Positions 14,939-23,175 of a stretch of DNA of 29,334 nt are shown piece by piece. The stretch lies in assembly GCA_934444365.1 (NCBI GenBank), contig CAKSCM010000019.1, positions 1-29,334 of the forward strand, written 5' to 3'. The stretch is from an uncultured Eubacteriales bacterium. GTDB lineage: Bacteria > Bacillota > Clostridia > Oscillospirales > Acutalibacteraceae. Within the stretch, counting starts at the first letter, position 1. The number at the start of each line of letters is the position of its first letter. The notes beneath the pieces are model-generated. The model searched no databases and had not been told where the DNA came from. It saw only the letters and a program-made list of their open reading frames with translations. A program made the translations under genes and the position numbers.

Positions 14939-16609
14939 CTATTTTCTCTTGGCAAAGGAATCTTTAAGAGCTACCGTGCGGTTGAAAACCATGTTTTCGG
15001 GGGTCGATTCCTTGTCGACGCAAAAATACCCCTGGCGCATAAACTGGAAGGAATCGTACGGTTTTGCATCGGCAATGGTTGCGTCTATGCGGCAGCCTTC
15101 GAGTTTTACTATCGATTCGGGATTGATGTTTTCGGTAAAGCTTTCGACCGACGATTCGTCCGACGGGTTTTCGACCAGGAAAAGGCGGTCGTAAAGATTT
15201 ACCGAGACCTCCTTCGAATCGGCGCAATTTACCCAGTGGATAGTGCCCTTGACCTTACGGCCGTCGGGGGATTCGCCGCCGCGGCTTTCGGGATCGTAGG
15301 TGCAGTGAACCTCGGTTATATTTCCCTCGCCGTCGCGCACAACATCGGCGTATTTTACAAAGTAGGCGCCCTTTAAGCGGACCTCCTTTTCGGGGCAAAG
15401 ACGGAAAAAGCCCTTAGGAGGATCAAGAGAAAAGTCGGTCTCCTCAATGAATATTTCGCGCGAGAAGGTAACCGATCTTGTTCCGAGCTCCGGCTTCTGC
15501 GGATTGATTTCGACCTCGATTTTTTCGGTCTTTCCCTCGGGATAATTGTCGATAATCACCTTTAACGGACGGAGCACCGCCATTGTGCGCTGTGCGTTCT
15601 CGTTTAAATCGTCCCTTATGCAGGATTCGAGCAGGGCAAGATCTATTACGGAATTTGCCTTTGATACGCCTATTCTGTCGACGAATTCACGTATCGCGTG
15701 GGGAGTATATCCGCGGCGTCTTAATCCGCAAAGGGTCGCCATGCGCGGATCGTCCCATCCGCTGACGATGCCCTCATTAACAAGCTTTAAGCATTTTCTT
15801 TTGCTTGTTAAGGTGTAATTAAGGTTCATTCTGGCGAATTCGATCTGCCGGGGAGGCTCTTTAAAGCCGAGAGTTTTAAGCGACCAGTCGTACAGCGGAC
15901 GGTGGTTTTCAAACTCGAGCGAGCAAAGCGAATGGGTTACATGCTCGGCATAATCCGAAAGGGGATGGGCAAAGTCGTACATGGGATATACACACCATTT
16001 ATCCCCCGTGCGGTGATGATGTGCCTTTAAAACCCTGTATATTACCGGATCCCTCATGTTGAGGTTAGGCGAGGACATATCGATCTTCGCACGCAACACC
16101 TTTTGGCCGGTTTCGAATTCACCGGCGGTCATACGGCGGAAAAGATCGAGATTTTCTTCAACCGAACGGTTGCGGTAAGGACTTTCCTTTCCGGGCTCGG
16201 TGAGGGTTCCTCTGTATTCCCTTATTTCATCGGCCGAAAGGTCGCAAACATAGGCTTTTCCCATTTCGATGAGCTTTATTGCGCATTCGTAAATGAAATC
16301 AAAGTAATCCGAGGCAAAATACACGTGATCCCAGTGGAATCCGAGCCATTTTATATCCTCTTCAATGGCGTCGACGTATTCGACGTCCTCCTTTGTCGGA
16401 TTGGTGTCGTCAAAGCGTAAATTGCAGGTACCGCCGTATTTTTCGGCCGTTCCGAAATCTATGCATATTGCCTTGGCATGTCCTATATGGAGGTAGCCGT
16501 TCGGTTCGGGCGGAAAACGCGTCTGCACGCGGTTGTAGACCCCCTCGCGCAAATCCTCATCAATAAAATCGCATATAAAATTCGAAGTCAGAGAGCTTTT
16601 TTCTTCCAT
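14939..16609 (-). CDS. glnS: Glutamine--tRNA ligase
   Basis: A class I synthetase that charges tRNA-Gln directly. At 556 residues it has the standard bacterial GlnRS plan. The HIGH motif is in PPEPNGYLHIGHAKA (about residues 33-47), FDDTNPTKE follows, then the acceptor-binding domain, the KMSKS-type loop and two C-terminal beta-barrel anticodon domains ending in VFNRTVALKDSFAK. The loop reads LTSKRKC instead of the common VMSKRKL, a mild variant. Many Firmicutes lack GlnRS and use transamidation, so its presence beside gltX is informative. ATG 16609 begins 17 bases after the gltX stop with an AGGAAAGGA site between, so the two form an operon. Confidence 0.96.
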   Translation of the reverse strand: MEEKSSLTSNFICDFIDEDLREGVYNRVQTRFPPEPNGYLHIGHAKAICIDFGTAEKYGGTCNLRFDDTNPTKEDVEYVDAIEEDIKWLGFHWDHVYFASDYFDFIYECAIKLIEMGKAYVCDLSADEIREYRGTLTEPGKESPYRNRSVEENLDLFRRMTAGEFETGQKVLRAKIDMSSPNLNMRDPVIYRVLKAHHHRTGDKWCVYPMYDFAHPLSDYAEHVTHSLCSLEFENHRPLYDWSLKTLGFKEPPRQIEFARMNLNYTLTSKRKCLKLVNEGIVSGWDDPRMATLCGLRRRGYTPHAIREFVDRIGVSKANSVIDLALLESCIRDDLNENAQRTMAVLRPLKVIIDNYPEGKTEKIEVEINPQKPELGTRSVTFSREIFIEETDFSLDPPKGFFRLCPEKEVRLKGAYFVKYADVVRDGEGNITEVHCTYDPESRGGESPDGRKVKGTIHWVNCADSKEVSVNLYDRLFLVENPSDESSVESFTENINPESIVKLEGCRIDATIADAKPYDSFQFMRQGYFCVDKESTPENMVFNRTVALKDSFAKRK

Positions 16610-16626
16610 GTTTTCTCGTCCTTTCC

Positions 16627-18279
16627 TTATAATCCTTCGCTTGCCGACGATAAGCGCCTTTGCACTTCGTCACTGCCGAGCAGCTTCATTATCGAGCACA
16701 GATCCGGGGTGTTTCTTCGTCCGGTTATCGCTACTCTTATTACCGAGCTTACGTCTCCGACATGGCCCTTAAAGCTGTCGGGAGAGGCCTTATATGCCTT
16801 TACATCGGGCGAAAAACCGAGCCCCTCGCAAATACTTTTAACCCCTTCGAACCATTTATCCCGGTCGTCATCGGGGGAATATACTCCGGCATATGCCTTG
16901 AGTATTGCCTTTGTGTCGGATTTATCAATGTTTTCCGGATAATCGAATCTTTCCGGAGAAAAGAAAAAGTATTCGGTGTAATTTACGGCGTCGCTCCATT
17001 TCGCCATGTCCTTCCTCGGCTTTGCTCCTCCGCGGTCGATAGCGAATATCGCCTTTGAAAATTCGGGATTGCGTGTTATAAGCGAGTAAAACTCAGGATT
17101 ATACTTTTCGGCCCATGAGCAGATTTTTGAGTAGACCTCATCGCAGGACATGCCCGAAATGATATTTTTGCTGACATCCTCAAATTTTACAAGATCAAAA
17201 AGCGCGCCCGACGGCGACATTTTTTTAAACGAGAAGGGAAACAGCGAGCTGTCGGCTGTTTTGTTGGCTCTTCGCCAGTCCTCAAAGTTCGAATTGGCAA
17301 GGGTCAGCAAGTATTCGCGCACCGATTCGGCCGGATATCCCTGCTCGAAATAATAGGTGACCGCCGCTTCGGGGTCTTTGCGTTTGGAGAGCTTGCGTTT
17401 GCCGCCGTTTTCGGTTTTCATAAGGGGGGATATGTGGGCATATTTCGGGGGTTTAAAGCCCATAAGTGAGAAAAGCTGCAAATGCAGCGGAGCGGACGAT
17501 ATCCATTCGTCGCCGCGAACCACAACGCTTGTGCGCATAAAATGATCGTCGACTACATGGGCAAAATGGTAGGTCGGTATGCCGTCGCTTTTTAAAAGAA
17601 CGTGATCTATGGTGTTTTCAGGCATTTCGATACGTCCGCGGATAACATCGTCAAAAAAGACCTTTTTCTCTTCGTTTCCGGGCGAGCGAAGGCGCAAAAC
17701 GTAAGGATCGCCGTTATTTATTCTTTTTGATATTTCGTCGAGCGAAAGATTTCTGCAATGTGCAAATTCGCCGTAATAGCCGGGGGTCATTTTAAGCTCG
17801 CTTTGGCGTTCGCGGTCTGCCGCTGCCTGTTCGGCCGAGCAAAAGCAGGGGTATGCAAAGCCGTTTTCTACAAGATATTTTGCGCATACATGGTATATGT
17901 CGGCGCGCATGCTTTGAAAATACGGACCGTATTCGCCCTTTTCGCCGCTTGCGGTCACGCCTTCGTCGATTTTCATGCCGAAGGCCTCAAGCGAGGAAAG
18001 AATAGCCTCAACGGCGCCGTCAACCTTGCGCTTCTGGTCGGTATCTTCTATTCTTAACATAAATATTCCGTCCGATGCACTTGCGGCAAGACGGCTGATA
18101 TAGGCTGAGAAAAGATTGCCGGTGTGCATAAAGCCGGTGGGGCTTGGTGCAAAGCGCGTTACCTTTGCGCCTTCCTTCATTTTACGGGGCGGAAAAAGCT
18201 CTTCAAGGTCGCTTACCGTGCGTTTTACATTGGGAAACAACAGCCGGGCCAGAGCCAAATTATCGTTATTGTCGTTCAT
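16627..18279 (-). CDS. gltX: Glutamate--tRNA ligase, long clostridial type
   Basis: A class I synthetase that charges tRNA-Glu; 550 residues from the chosen start, against about 470-490 for the common bacterial enzyme. It matches the longer GluRS type of clostridia, which begins with roughly 45 extra residues before RFAPSPTGFMHTGNLF. The HIGH motif is the variant HTGN. The KMSKS-type motif is KLSKRKDPE. A zinc-site-like cluster is visible (CFC, then YYGEFAHC about 25 residues later). LRIEDTDQKR is the usual ATP/Glu pocket signature. The start is ATG 18279, with AAAGG 8 bases upstream; the longer frame to 18339 has no ribosome binding site. It lies between the lipoprotein foldase gene (about 115 bases upstream) and glnS. 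Confidence 0.94.
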   Translation of the reverse strand: MNDNNDNLALARLLFPNVKRTVSDLEELFPPRKMKEGAKVTRFAPSPTGFMHTGNLFSAYISRLAASASDGIFMLRIEDTDQKRKVDGAVEAILSSLEAFGMKIDEGVTASGEKGEYGPYFQSMRADIYHVCAKYLVENGFAYPCFCSAEQAAADRERQSELKMTPGYYGEFAHCRNLSLDEISKRINNGDPYVLRLRSPGNEEKKVFFDDVIRGRIEMPENTIDHVLLKSDGIPTYHFAHVVDDHFMRTSVVVRGDEWISSAPLHLQLFSLMGFKPPKYAHISPLMKTENGGKRKLSKRKDPEAAVTYYFEQGYPAESVREYLLTLANSNFEDWRRANKTADSSLFPFSFKKMSPSGALFDLVKFEDVSKNIISGMSCDEVYSKICSWAEKYNPEFYSLITRNPEFSKAIFAIDRGGAKPRKDMAKWSDAVNYTEYFFFSPERFDYPENIDKSDTKAILKAYAGVYSPDDDRDKWFEGVKSICEGLGFSPDVKAYKASPDSFKGHVGDVSSVIRVAITGRRNTPDLCSIMKLLGSDEVQRRLSSASEGL

Positions 18280-18394
18280 TTTATATTCCTTTCTGTTTGC
18301 GGTACGCCGCATGTTGTCAGATTCGAAAATATCATACAAAGAAATTTTTTATATCCGTATAAACGTCACCTTGTATGGCGGTGCCGTCCAAATT

Positions 18395-19447
18395 TTATTC
18401 GATAGCATTATCGGCGCAAAACTGCATGACCTTTTGCCTTATAAAATATCTTTCGACATATTTTGTCCCGCCGTAATATTCGGCAAGCGTACCGCTTGTG
18501 TCGGAGATAAGCTCGCTTTCGGTCTTATAGCCGGCCGAATCCAAAAGCTGTTGTCGGAACACCGCCTGTTCCTCGGCCGATACGCTTAAAGATTCCTTAA
18601 CGGCTATGGCGTAAGCTATCATGTCGTAGCTTAGCTCCTTGTTGGCGCTTTCAACCGCCTGACGGGTTATTTCATCCTGTGTCAGCGAAAAATAAGCGGC
18701 GTAGTTTGAATAATACTGCTCTTCGCGCGAGGTGTAAAGCGACAACTCCTCATCGGGGTAGGAACTTACGGTGCAGTTCTTTACGACCTTTTGCCAAACC
18801 TGTGATTTTTTACGGTCATTGTAGTTCTCGTCGCGCTGTTTTTGCAGCTTTTCGCGTTGTTTTTGCTCAAAGACCGAAACACCGGCATATCCGAAGTTTT
18901 TAAATACGAATTCGTCGTCAAAATCCGGGAGTTCATTTTTGTAAACGGCGGTTATTTCAATATCGAAGGTCACAACCTTGCCCCAAAGAGAGGAGTCCGA
19001 GTAGGTTTCGGGCACGGTGACCGTAATACTCTTTTTGTCGCCTTTTTTAAGTCCTATAAGCTCGTTTTCAAACTCAAGCAGGAATTCGCCGGTACCGACG
19101 TTTACATACTGGTTGCCGTCGCCCTCGCTTATTACATTGCCGTCGCTTGTGGCCTTATAATAAAAGTATACCGTATCCCATTTTTCGGCGGCAAGCGGCG
19201 ATTCGTATGACTGCTTTGCGTTTTTTATAAGAACGGTGTATTTTGATCGTTCAATATCTTCGGGGGTTATCTCTTTCGGGGCTTCGAGGTCGGTTTTTAT
19301 TCCCTTGTATTGCCCGAGCGTTATATGCTTTGAGGTTTCAAAAACATCGCGCACCTTTAAACTGCCGGTATTTGCTGAGCATGCAGCCAAAGCGGCGGCC
19401 AGAATGACGGGCAGTAATATCCCGAAAAGCAGTTTTTTAAGCCTCAA
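18395..19447 (-). CDS. Secreted trigger-factor-like peptidyl-prolyl isomerase lipoprotein
   Basis: A 350-residue lipoprotein related to trigger factor. The signal peptide is MRLKKLLFGILLPVILAAAL with lipobox L20-A21-A22-C23, so the mature protein would be lipid-anchored outside the membrane. An FKBP-type domain of the trigger-factor kind spans about residues 88-172: WDTVYFYYKATSDG, NVGTGEFLLEFENELIGLKKGD, and ITVTVPETYSDSSLWGKVVTFDIEITAVYK. The remaining 175 residues are charged and helical, like the trigger factor C-terminal chaperone arms, and the ribosome-binding N-terminal domain is absent. The likely role is folding of exported proteins, alongside PrsA-type foldases. Start: TTG 19447, because GGGGAGG sits 8 bases upstream and the lipoprotein signal then begins at once; an upstream frame to 19627 lacks support. 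The promoter is at 19484-19512. Confidence 0.87.
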   Translation of the reverse strand: MRLKKLLFGILLPVILAAALAACSANTGSLKVRDVFETSKHITLGQYKGIKTDLEAPKEITPEDIERSKYTVLIKNAKQSYESPLAAEKWDTVYFYYKATSDGNVISEGDGNQYVNVGTGEFLLEFENELIGLKKGDKKSITVTVPETYSDSSLWGKVVTFDIEITAVYKNELPDFDDEFVFKNFGYAGVSVFEQKQREKLQKQRDENYNDRKKSQVWQKVVKNCTVSSYPDEELSLYTSREEQYYSNYAAYFSLTQDEITRQAVESANKELSYDMIAYAIAVKESLSVSAEEQAVFRQQLLDSAGYKTESELISDTSGTLAEYYGGTKYVERYFIRQKVMQFCADNAIE

Positions 19448-19483
19448 AACAAAAACCTCCCCTATTAAAGAATAATTACATTC

Positions 19484-19512
19484 AGTATACAGCAAAACCA
19501 TAGCAATTGCAA
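19484..19512 (-). promoter_or_regulatory. Promoter of the lipoprotein foldase-gltX-glnS group
   Basis: On the minus strand TTGCAA (19507-19512) and TATACT (19484-19489) are separated by 17 bases. Transcription would start near 19477, about 30 bases before the TTG start, and the GGGGAGG ribosome binding site lies in this leader. This supports the short lipoprotein start. Confidence 0.7.
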
Positions 19513-19628
19513 ATGTTTTATTGAGAAAAACGTTAGCAGCGGACATCAAAAACCCCATAACCTTTAAAAATCCGGAACCGCGTTTTAAGCGACATGACAA
19601 GCAAAAAATAATTTCCGGCAAAGTCATG

Positions 19629-19865
19629 ACCGCCGGCTAAGCCGGCGGCTTGATTAAGCCCTAGAAGGGCTTTTTACCGGCTGGCATCTAAAGATGCACT
19701 GAATGATTTTTCACTTGCATCAAATGCCCCGCCGCCCGTAAACGGGCATCAGGCGTTTTTATCGAGTGCATACGAATTTTTTGGATTGTTATTCTCGACT
19801 CGCTTCGCTCGATGCTTGAAGCTAAAGCTTTTTTTACGGGATGCCTCCACCGGCATAGCCGGTGG
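19629..19865. repeat. Hairpin-rich REP- or MITE-like stretch
   Basis: At least five perfect or near-perfect hairpins lie within 240 bases: CCGCCGGC-TAA-GCCGGCGG (19630-19648), AAGCCC-TAGAA-GGGCTT (19656-19672), GCATCT-AA-AGATGC (19684-19697), GCCCG-TAAA-CGGGC (19734-19747), AAGCT-AA-AGCTT near 19820, and CCACCGGC-ATA-GCCGGTGG (19847-19865). The first and last are the same hairpin with compensating base changes in the stem and a changed loop. No reading frame spans the region. This is the texture of REP-like sequences or the ends of IS200/IS605-type elements; that assignment is an inference and no transposase was found. Confidence 0.5.
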
Positions 19866-19875
19866 TTTCCGAAAC

Positions 19876-19922
19876 AACAAAACCCCTGTTACGGTCGGTC
19901 GGTCGGCCGTCCGTAACAGGGG
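19876..19922 (-). terminator. Large stem-loop, likely terminator of the carboxypeptidase gene
   Basis: CCCCTGTTACGG (19883-19894) pairs perfectly with CCGTAACAGGGG (19911-19922). On the minus strand the stem is followed by TTTTGTTGTTTC, a fair terminator tail. The loop is built of TCGG tandem units. The distance from the stop at 20156 (about 230 bases) is long, so it may instead belong to the hairpin cluster beside it. Confidence 0.6.
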
Positions 19923-20155
19923 AGATTTAGTATTTGATATGGAATGGGATAAAAAGAAGCCCGGCACCGAAAACACAGAATACAAAGCCGAAAACATTTT
20001 GTGGCTTTGCGGCTTTTGAGTTCGTCACTCGGCAGACTGCCGGCAATATCGACCGTAACCCGACGATTCAGGATGAAAACAGAAGGTGATCAGTTGGCGG
20101 TATCAAAACCGTGTTATCGTTTTTTGTCATCGGCCCGTTCATCGGTCTTGTGGTA

Positions 20156-21097
20156 TCAGCCCTGTGCCGAAAGGTAATCGACGTATTCCTCAAGGCACAT
20201 ACCGAGCTCGAGCATCTTTTTGGCGTGCTTTACACCGACGAAACGGAAATGCCACGGCTCGTAGGTTATTTTGGTTATGTCCTGCTTGTCCTTCGGATAG
20301 CGCAAAACAAAACCGTAGTCGGTCGAATTCTGGGCAAGCCATTTTCCGGCCGCCGTGTTTTCAAACGAGGTCTCTACCGATATAAAATCCACCGCAAGGC
20401 CAAGCTCGTGGTCGCTTGTATTGGGGCGTGTTACGTGCTTTGCAGCCTCGTTTTCGGCCTCCTCGCGCGAGAAGGAGGGGTTTTCGTTCAGCGCGCGGTT
20501 TACCCTGTTTTGGAACAGGGTGTTCTGGGTGTCGAAGCTGCGGTATGCGGATATCGGATAAAGATTTATTCCGTCGGCCTTTGCGGCGGAAACAAGGTCG
20601 CGGTACGCCGTGTAGACCCTGGCGTCGATTTTGCGGCCCTCGGAATCTATTGTTTTAAGGGAGGTCGGACGCCATGAATCGGGCATCGAATGGTTGTAGT
20701 TTACAAGGTGAAGATACCATTCGTTGACCTCGGCGGCGCCTGAAACCGTGTAGCTTATGTAGTCGCCGTCTACCTTGCCTGAGGTCTCGCTCGAAGCCGA
20801 GTGTGCCTCGGACGGCAGGGGGGCAGAGGTTACCTTTGATGATTCTGATACCTTGCTTTCTTCCGAAGGTGCTTGTGACGAATCCTCCTGCGACGATTCC
20901 GGCTCGCTTATATCCGGTGCAGATATAACGCTGTGCTCCTCCTGCGAAGGTATTTCATCCACCGGCTTTTTGCCGGCGTTATTTATAAGTACCACAACCG
21001 TCACAAGGATCGCAATGCTCAAAATTGCAATAACGGCGTAAACCGCTATTTCAAGCTTACGTTTCCCGAGCGGAATTTTCTTTCGGCCGTTACTCAT
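20156..21097 (-). CDS. Membrane-anchored D-alanyl-D-alanine carboxypeptidase (VanY family, M15B)
   Basis: A 313-residue cell-wall peptidase expected to trim the terminal D-Ala of peptidoglycan stem peptides. A basic N-terminus and one membrane segment (about 16-38) anchor it with the rest outside. A flexible Ser/Glu/Pro-rich linker (about 41-108) spaces the catalytic domain from the membrane. The M15 zinc site is intact: His230 and Asp237 in TSDHELGLAVD, and the EPWHFR motif with Glu280 and His283. SAYRSFDTQNTLF is the usual substrate-side motif. No van resistance genes, sensor kinase or response regulator are nearby, so this looks like an ordinary wall-remodelling enzyme and not part of a glycopeptide-resistance cluster. 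An AAAGGA-type site lies upstream of ATG 21097. The gene appears monocistronic; its promoter was not found. Confidence 0.9.
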   Translation of the reverse strand: MSNGRKKIPLGKRKLEIAVYAVIAILSIAILVTVVVLINNAGKKPVDEIPSQEEHSVISAPDISEPESSQEDSSQAPSEESKVSESSKVTSAPLPSEAHSASSETSGKVDGDYISYTVSGAAEVNEWYLHLVNYNHSMPDSWRPTSLKTIDSEGRKIDARVYTAYRDLVSAAKADGINLYPISAYRSFDTQNTLFQNRVNRALNENPSFSREEAENEAAKHVTRPNTSDHELGLAVDFISVETSFENTAAGKWLAQNSTDYGFVLRYPKDKQDITKITYEPWHFRFVGVKHAKKMLELGMCLEEYVDYLSAQG

Positions 21098-21416
21098 AAA
21101 ATTACCATATCCTTTCCCGGATCAAAAAAGACAATTAAAACTTAAGTTAAGGTTCAAAAACGCCTTTTTTCGGAGAATTTTTTGACAATACTGTCATTTA
21201 TATGCCCGCCTTGACGGAAAATCACGGCATATCTCCCGGCGGTAATGCCGAAGGGAATTAACGCTGTTTTCCCGGCGACGGGCATTTACTGTTTTTTGGG
21301 GGCTTTTATTATTATTGCGGGTTAAAAAATCGGCACATGCCCAATGCCGGGCGAAAGCTTTTGCGCCCTATCGGCAAAAAGCTTAAACCAACAACGCTTA
21401 ACAATTCGGCAGGCGA
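21098..21416. other. Intergenic region able to fold into a three-way junction
   Basis: About 320 bases without a gene. The section 21202-21285 has three nested complementary pairs: ATGCCCG/CGGGCAT (21202-21208 with 21279-21285), CGGCAT/ATGCCG (21225-21230 with 21245-21250) and GGGAA/TTCCC (21253-21257 with 21269-21273). A palindrome TGACAATACTGTCA lies just beside it (21183-21196). It matches no riboswitch class I can recall. Close to the gpmI end, 21323-21350 may be a weak minus-strand terminator (five-pair stem, ATTTTTT tail). Confidence 0.45.
21323..21350 (-). terminator. Weak candidate terminator after gpmI
   Basis: On the minus strand CGGCA and TGCCG (21345-21349 with 21331-21335) form a five-pair stem followed by ATTTTTT. 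It lies about 70 bases beyond the gpmI stop. The short stem keeps confidence low, but no better candidate was seen in the gap. Confidence 0.35.
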
Positions 21417-22955
21417 TTAGTCGGTTATAAGGCTTTCTCCGGTCATTTCGGCAGGCTTTTCGAGACCGAGGAGCTTTAACATGGTCGGAGCGATGTCGGC
21501 CAGCCGTCCGCCCGAGCGCAAGGTGCAATCCTTACCGCAGACTATAAAGGGAACGGGATTGGTGGTGTGTGCGGTAAAGGGGGTGCCGTCGGTATCGATC
21601 ATACGGTCGGCGTTTCCGTGGTCAGCCGTAATAAGGGTAACGCCGCCCATTTGTGCGGTGGCGTCGACCACGCGGCCTACGCACTCGTCAACCGTCTCAA
21701 CCGCCTTTATTGCAGCCTCCATTATTCCGGTGTGTCCTACCATGTCGCAGTTGGCAAAGTTGAGTATAACGGTGTCGTATTTACCGGAAAGTATCGCCTT
21801 GCAGACCGCGTCGCATACCTCATAAGCGCTCATTTCGGGCTTTAAATCAAAGGTTGCTACGTCGGGAGTGGGGATAAGTATGCGGTCCTCGCCCTCGAAT
21901 TTTACCTCCTCGCCTCCGTTGAAGAAGAAGGTTACATGGGCGTATTTTGTGGTTTCGGCTATTCTCAGCTGGGTCATTCCGGCGCGGCTTACGGTCTCGC
22001 CGTAGGTCATTTTAAGCTCCTCGGGAGCAAATGCGACCTTTACGTTAGGCATGGTGGCGTCGTATTCGGTCATGCAGACGTAGAAAAGGGGAATACGTCC
22101 CTTTTTGCGCTCAAAACCGTCAAAATTGTCGTCAACCAAAGCACGGGTAAGCTCCCTTGCGCGGTCGGGACGGAAGTTGAAGAATATAAATGAGTCGTTT
22201 TCCCTCACCCTCGAATCGTGGGTGAAAACGGTCGGGACTAAAAATTCGTCGGTTATGAATTTGCCTTCGGCATCCTTGGTGCGGTAGGATTTTTTAACCG
22301 CCTCTACGGGATCGTCCGCGATAATTCCCTCGCCGAAAACTATTGCTGAATATGCCTTTTTAACACGCTCCCATTGGGTGTCGCGATCCATTCCATAGTA
22401 TCTTCCGGCAAGGGTCGCAAGGGTTCCGGTGCCGATCTCCTTTATTTTTTCAAGGCATTCGGCAACATAATTTACGCCCGATGTCGGGGAAACGTCGCGT
22501 CCGTCCAAAAGGCCGTGAATATATACCTTTTCGAGGCCGTATTTTTTAGCAAGAGCGAGAAGGGCCCAAAGGTGCGAATTGTGGGAATGCACTCCTCCGT
22601 CGGACAAAAGACCGCAAAGATGAAGTGCGGTGCCGTTTTTTTTGCAGTTTTCCATAGCGGCGCAAAGTACGGGATTTTCAAAAAAATCGCCGTCGCTTAT
22701 TGATTTGGATATACGGGTAAGCTCCTGATAAACTATCCGGCCGGCGCCGATATTGGTGTGGCCGACCTCGCTGTTGCCCATTTGTCCGTCGGGCAGACCT
22801 ACGTCCATTCCGGAGGCTCCTATCTGGGTGTGGGGGCATTTTTCGAAAAGCCTGTCAAGATTGGGGGTGTTCGCCTGATAAATGGCGTTTCCTTCGGTAT
22901 CGGGAGAAATTCCGAAGCCGTCCATTATTGTAAGTACAACCGGTTTTTTACTCAT
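21417..22955 (-). CDS. gpmI: 2,3-bisphosphoglycerate-independent phosphoglycerate mutase
   Basis: Interconverts 3- and 2-phosphoglycerate in lower glycolysis using a manganese-dependent phosphoserine mechanism. The alkaline-phosphatase-like fold is clear. MDGFG near the N-terminus holds the first metal ligand, and the nucleophile serine is in MGNSEVGHTNIGAG. HGLLDGRDVSP, the second metal site ADHGNAD, and TAHTTNPVPF also match. The length of about 512 residues is typical. Two starts are possible: ATG 22967, too close to AAGGA, and ATG 22955, with AAGGA about 13 bases upstream. I chose 22955 because family members begin MSKKPVVL-like. tpiA ends about 220 bases upstream, with a strong hairpin in the gap, so gpmI may be read through at reduced level or have its own promoter. 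Confidence 0.94.
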   Translation of the reverse strand: MSKKPVVLTIMDGFGISPDTEGNAIYQANTPNLDRLFEKCPHTQIGASGMDVGLPDGQMGNSEVGHTNIGAGRIVYQELTRISKSISDGDFFENPVLCAAMENCKKNGTALHLCGLLSDGGVHSHNSHLWALLALAKKYGLEKVYIHGLLDGRDVSPTSGVNYVAECLEKIKEIGTGTLATLAGRYYGMDRDTQWERVKKAYSAIVFGEGIIADDPVEAVKKSYRTKDAEGKFITDEFLVPTVFTHDSRVRENDSFIFFNFRPDRARELTRALVDDNFDGFERKKGRIPLFYVCMTEYDATMPNVKVAFAPEELKMTYGETVSRAGMTQLRIAETTKYAHVTFFFNGGEEVKFEGEDRILIPTPDVATFDLKPEMSAYEVCDAVCKAILSGKYDTVILNFANCDMVGHTGIMEAAIKAVETVDECVGRVVDATAQMGGVTLITADHGNADRMIDTDGTPFTAHTTNPVPFIVCGKDCTLRSGGRLADIAPTMLKLLGLEKPAEMTGESLITD

Positions 22956-23123
22956 AATTAAACTCATTTCCTTTCCGTTTGCAGTAAAAACTGATTTTGA
23001 AAATATATGGGATGCATTTTTGCCGTCGGGCTATAGGTCTTGCGAATTTTCAGGTGTTATAACAGAAAAATCCGGATAAACTGTAGCCGTAAATACGACC
23101 CTCCTGCATCGGGGAAGGGAAGA

Positions 23124-23163
23124 CGGGGCGAAAAAGCCTTATTTTTAAGCTTTTGCCGCCCCG
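23124..23163 (-). other. Strong hairpin between tpiA and gpmI
   Basis: CGGGGCGAAAAAGC (23124-23137) pairs with GCTTTTGCCGCCCCG (23149-23163), giving a long, nearly complete stem 13 bases after the tpiA stop. On the minus strand the tail is TCTTCCCTTCCCC, pyrimidine-rich but not a true T-run. It may act as a partial terminator or protect the 3' end of a pgk-tpiA transcript. Confidence 0.6.
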
Positions 23164-23175
23164 AAAAATGATTTA

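Larger units (their letters stand above)
19448..20155. other. Long intergenic region with promoter, hairpin cluster and terminator
   Basis: About 700 bases without a supportable gene; the open frames here are short and lack ribosome binding sites. It contains the foldase promoter (19484-19512), a cluster of hairpins that resembles repeat or mobile sequence (19629-19865), a large stem likely ending the carboxypeptidase transcript (19876-19922), and about 230 bases after the carboxypeptidase stop. In the latter, 19995-20025 holds a seven-pair CAAAGCC/GGCTTTG hairpin with a poor T-run. Confidence 0.6.

Noticed and set aside
19448..20155. A degraded protein gene (transposase or hydrolase) in the long intergenic region
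   Set aside because: No frame on either strand shows recognisable protein motifs; the region is explained better by hairpins, a promoter and a terminator.
20156..21097. Vancomycin-resistance cluster suggested by the VanY-type protein
   Set aside because: No vanH/vanA/vanX ligase or peptidase genes and no two-component system are nearby; VanY-family carboxypeptidases are common wall enzymes.
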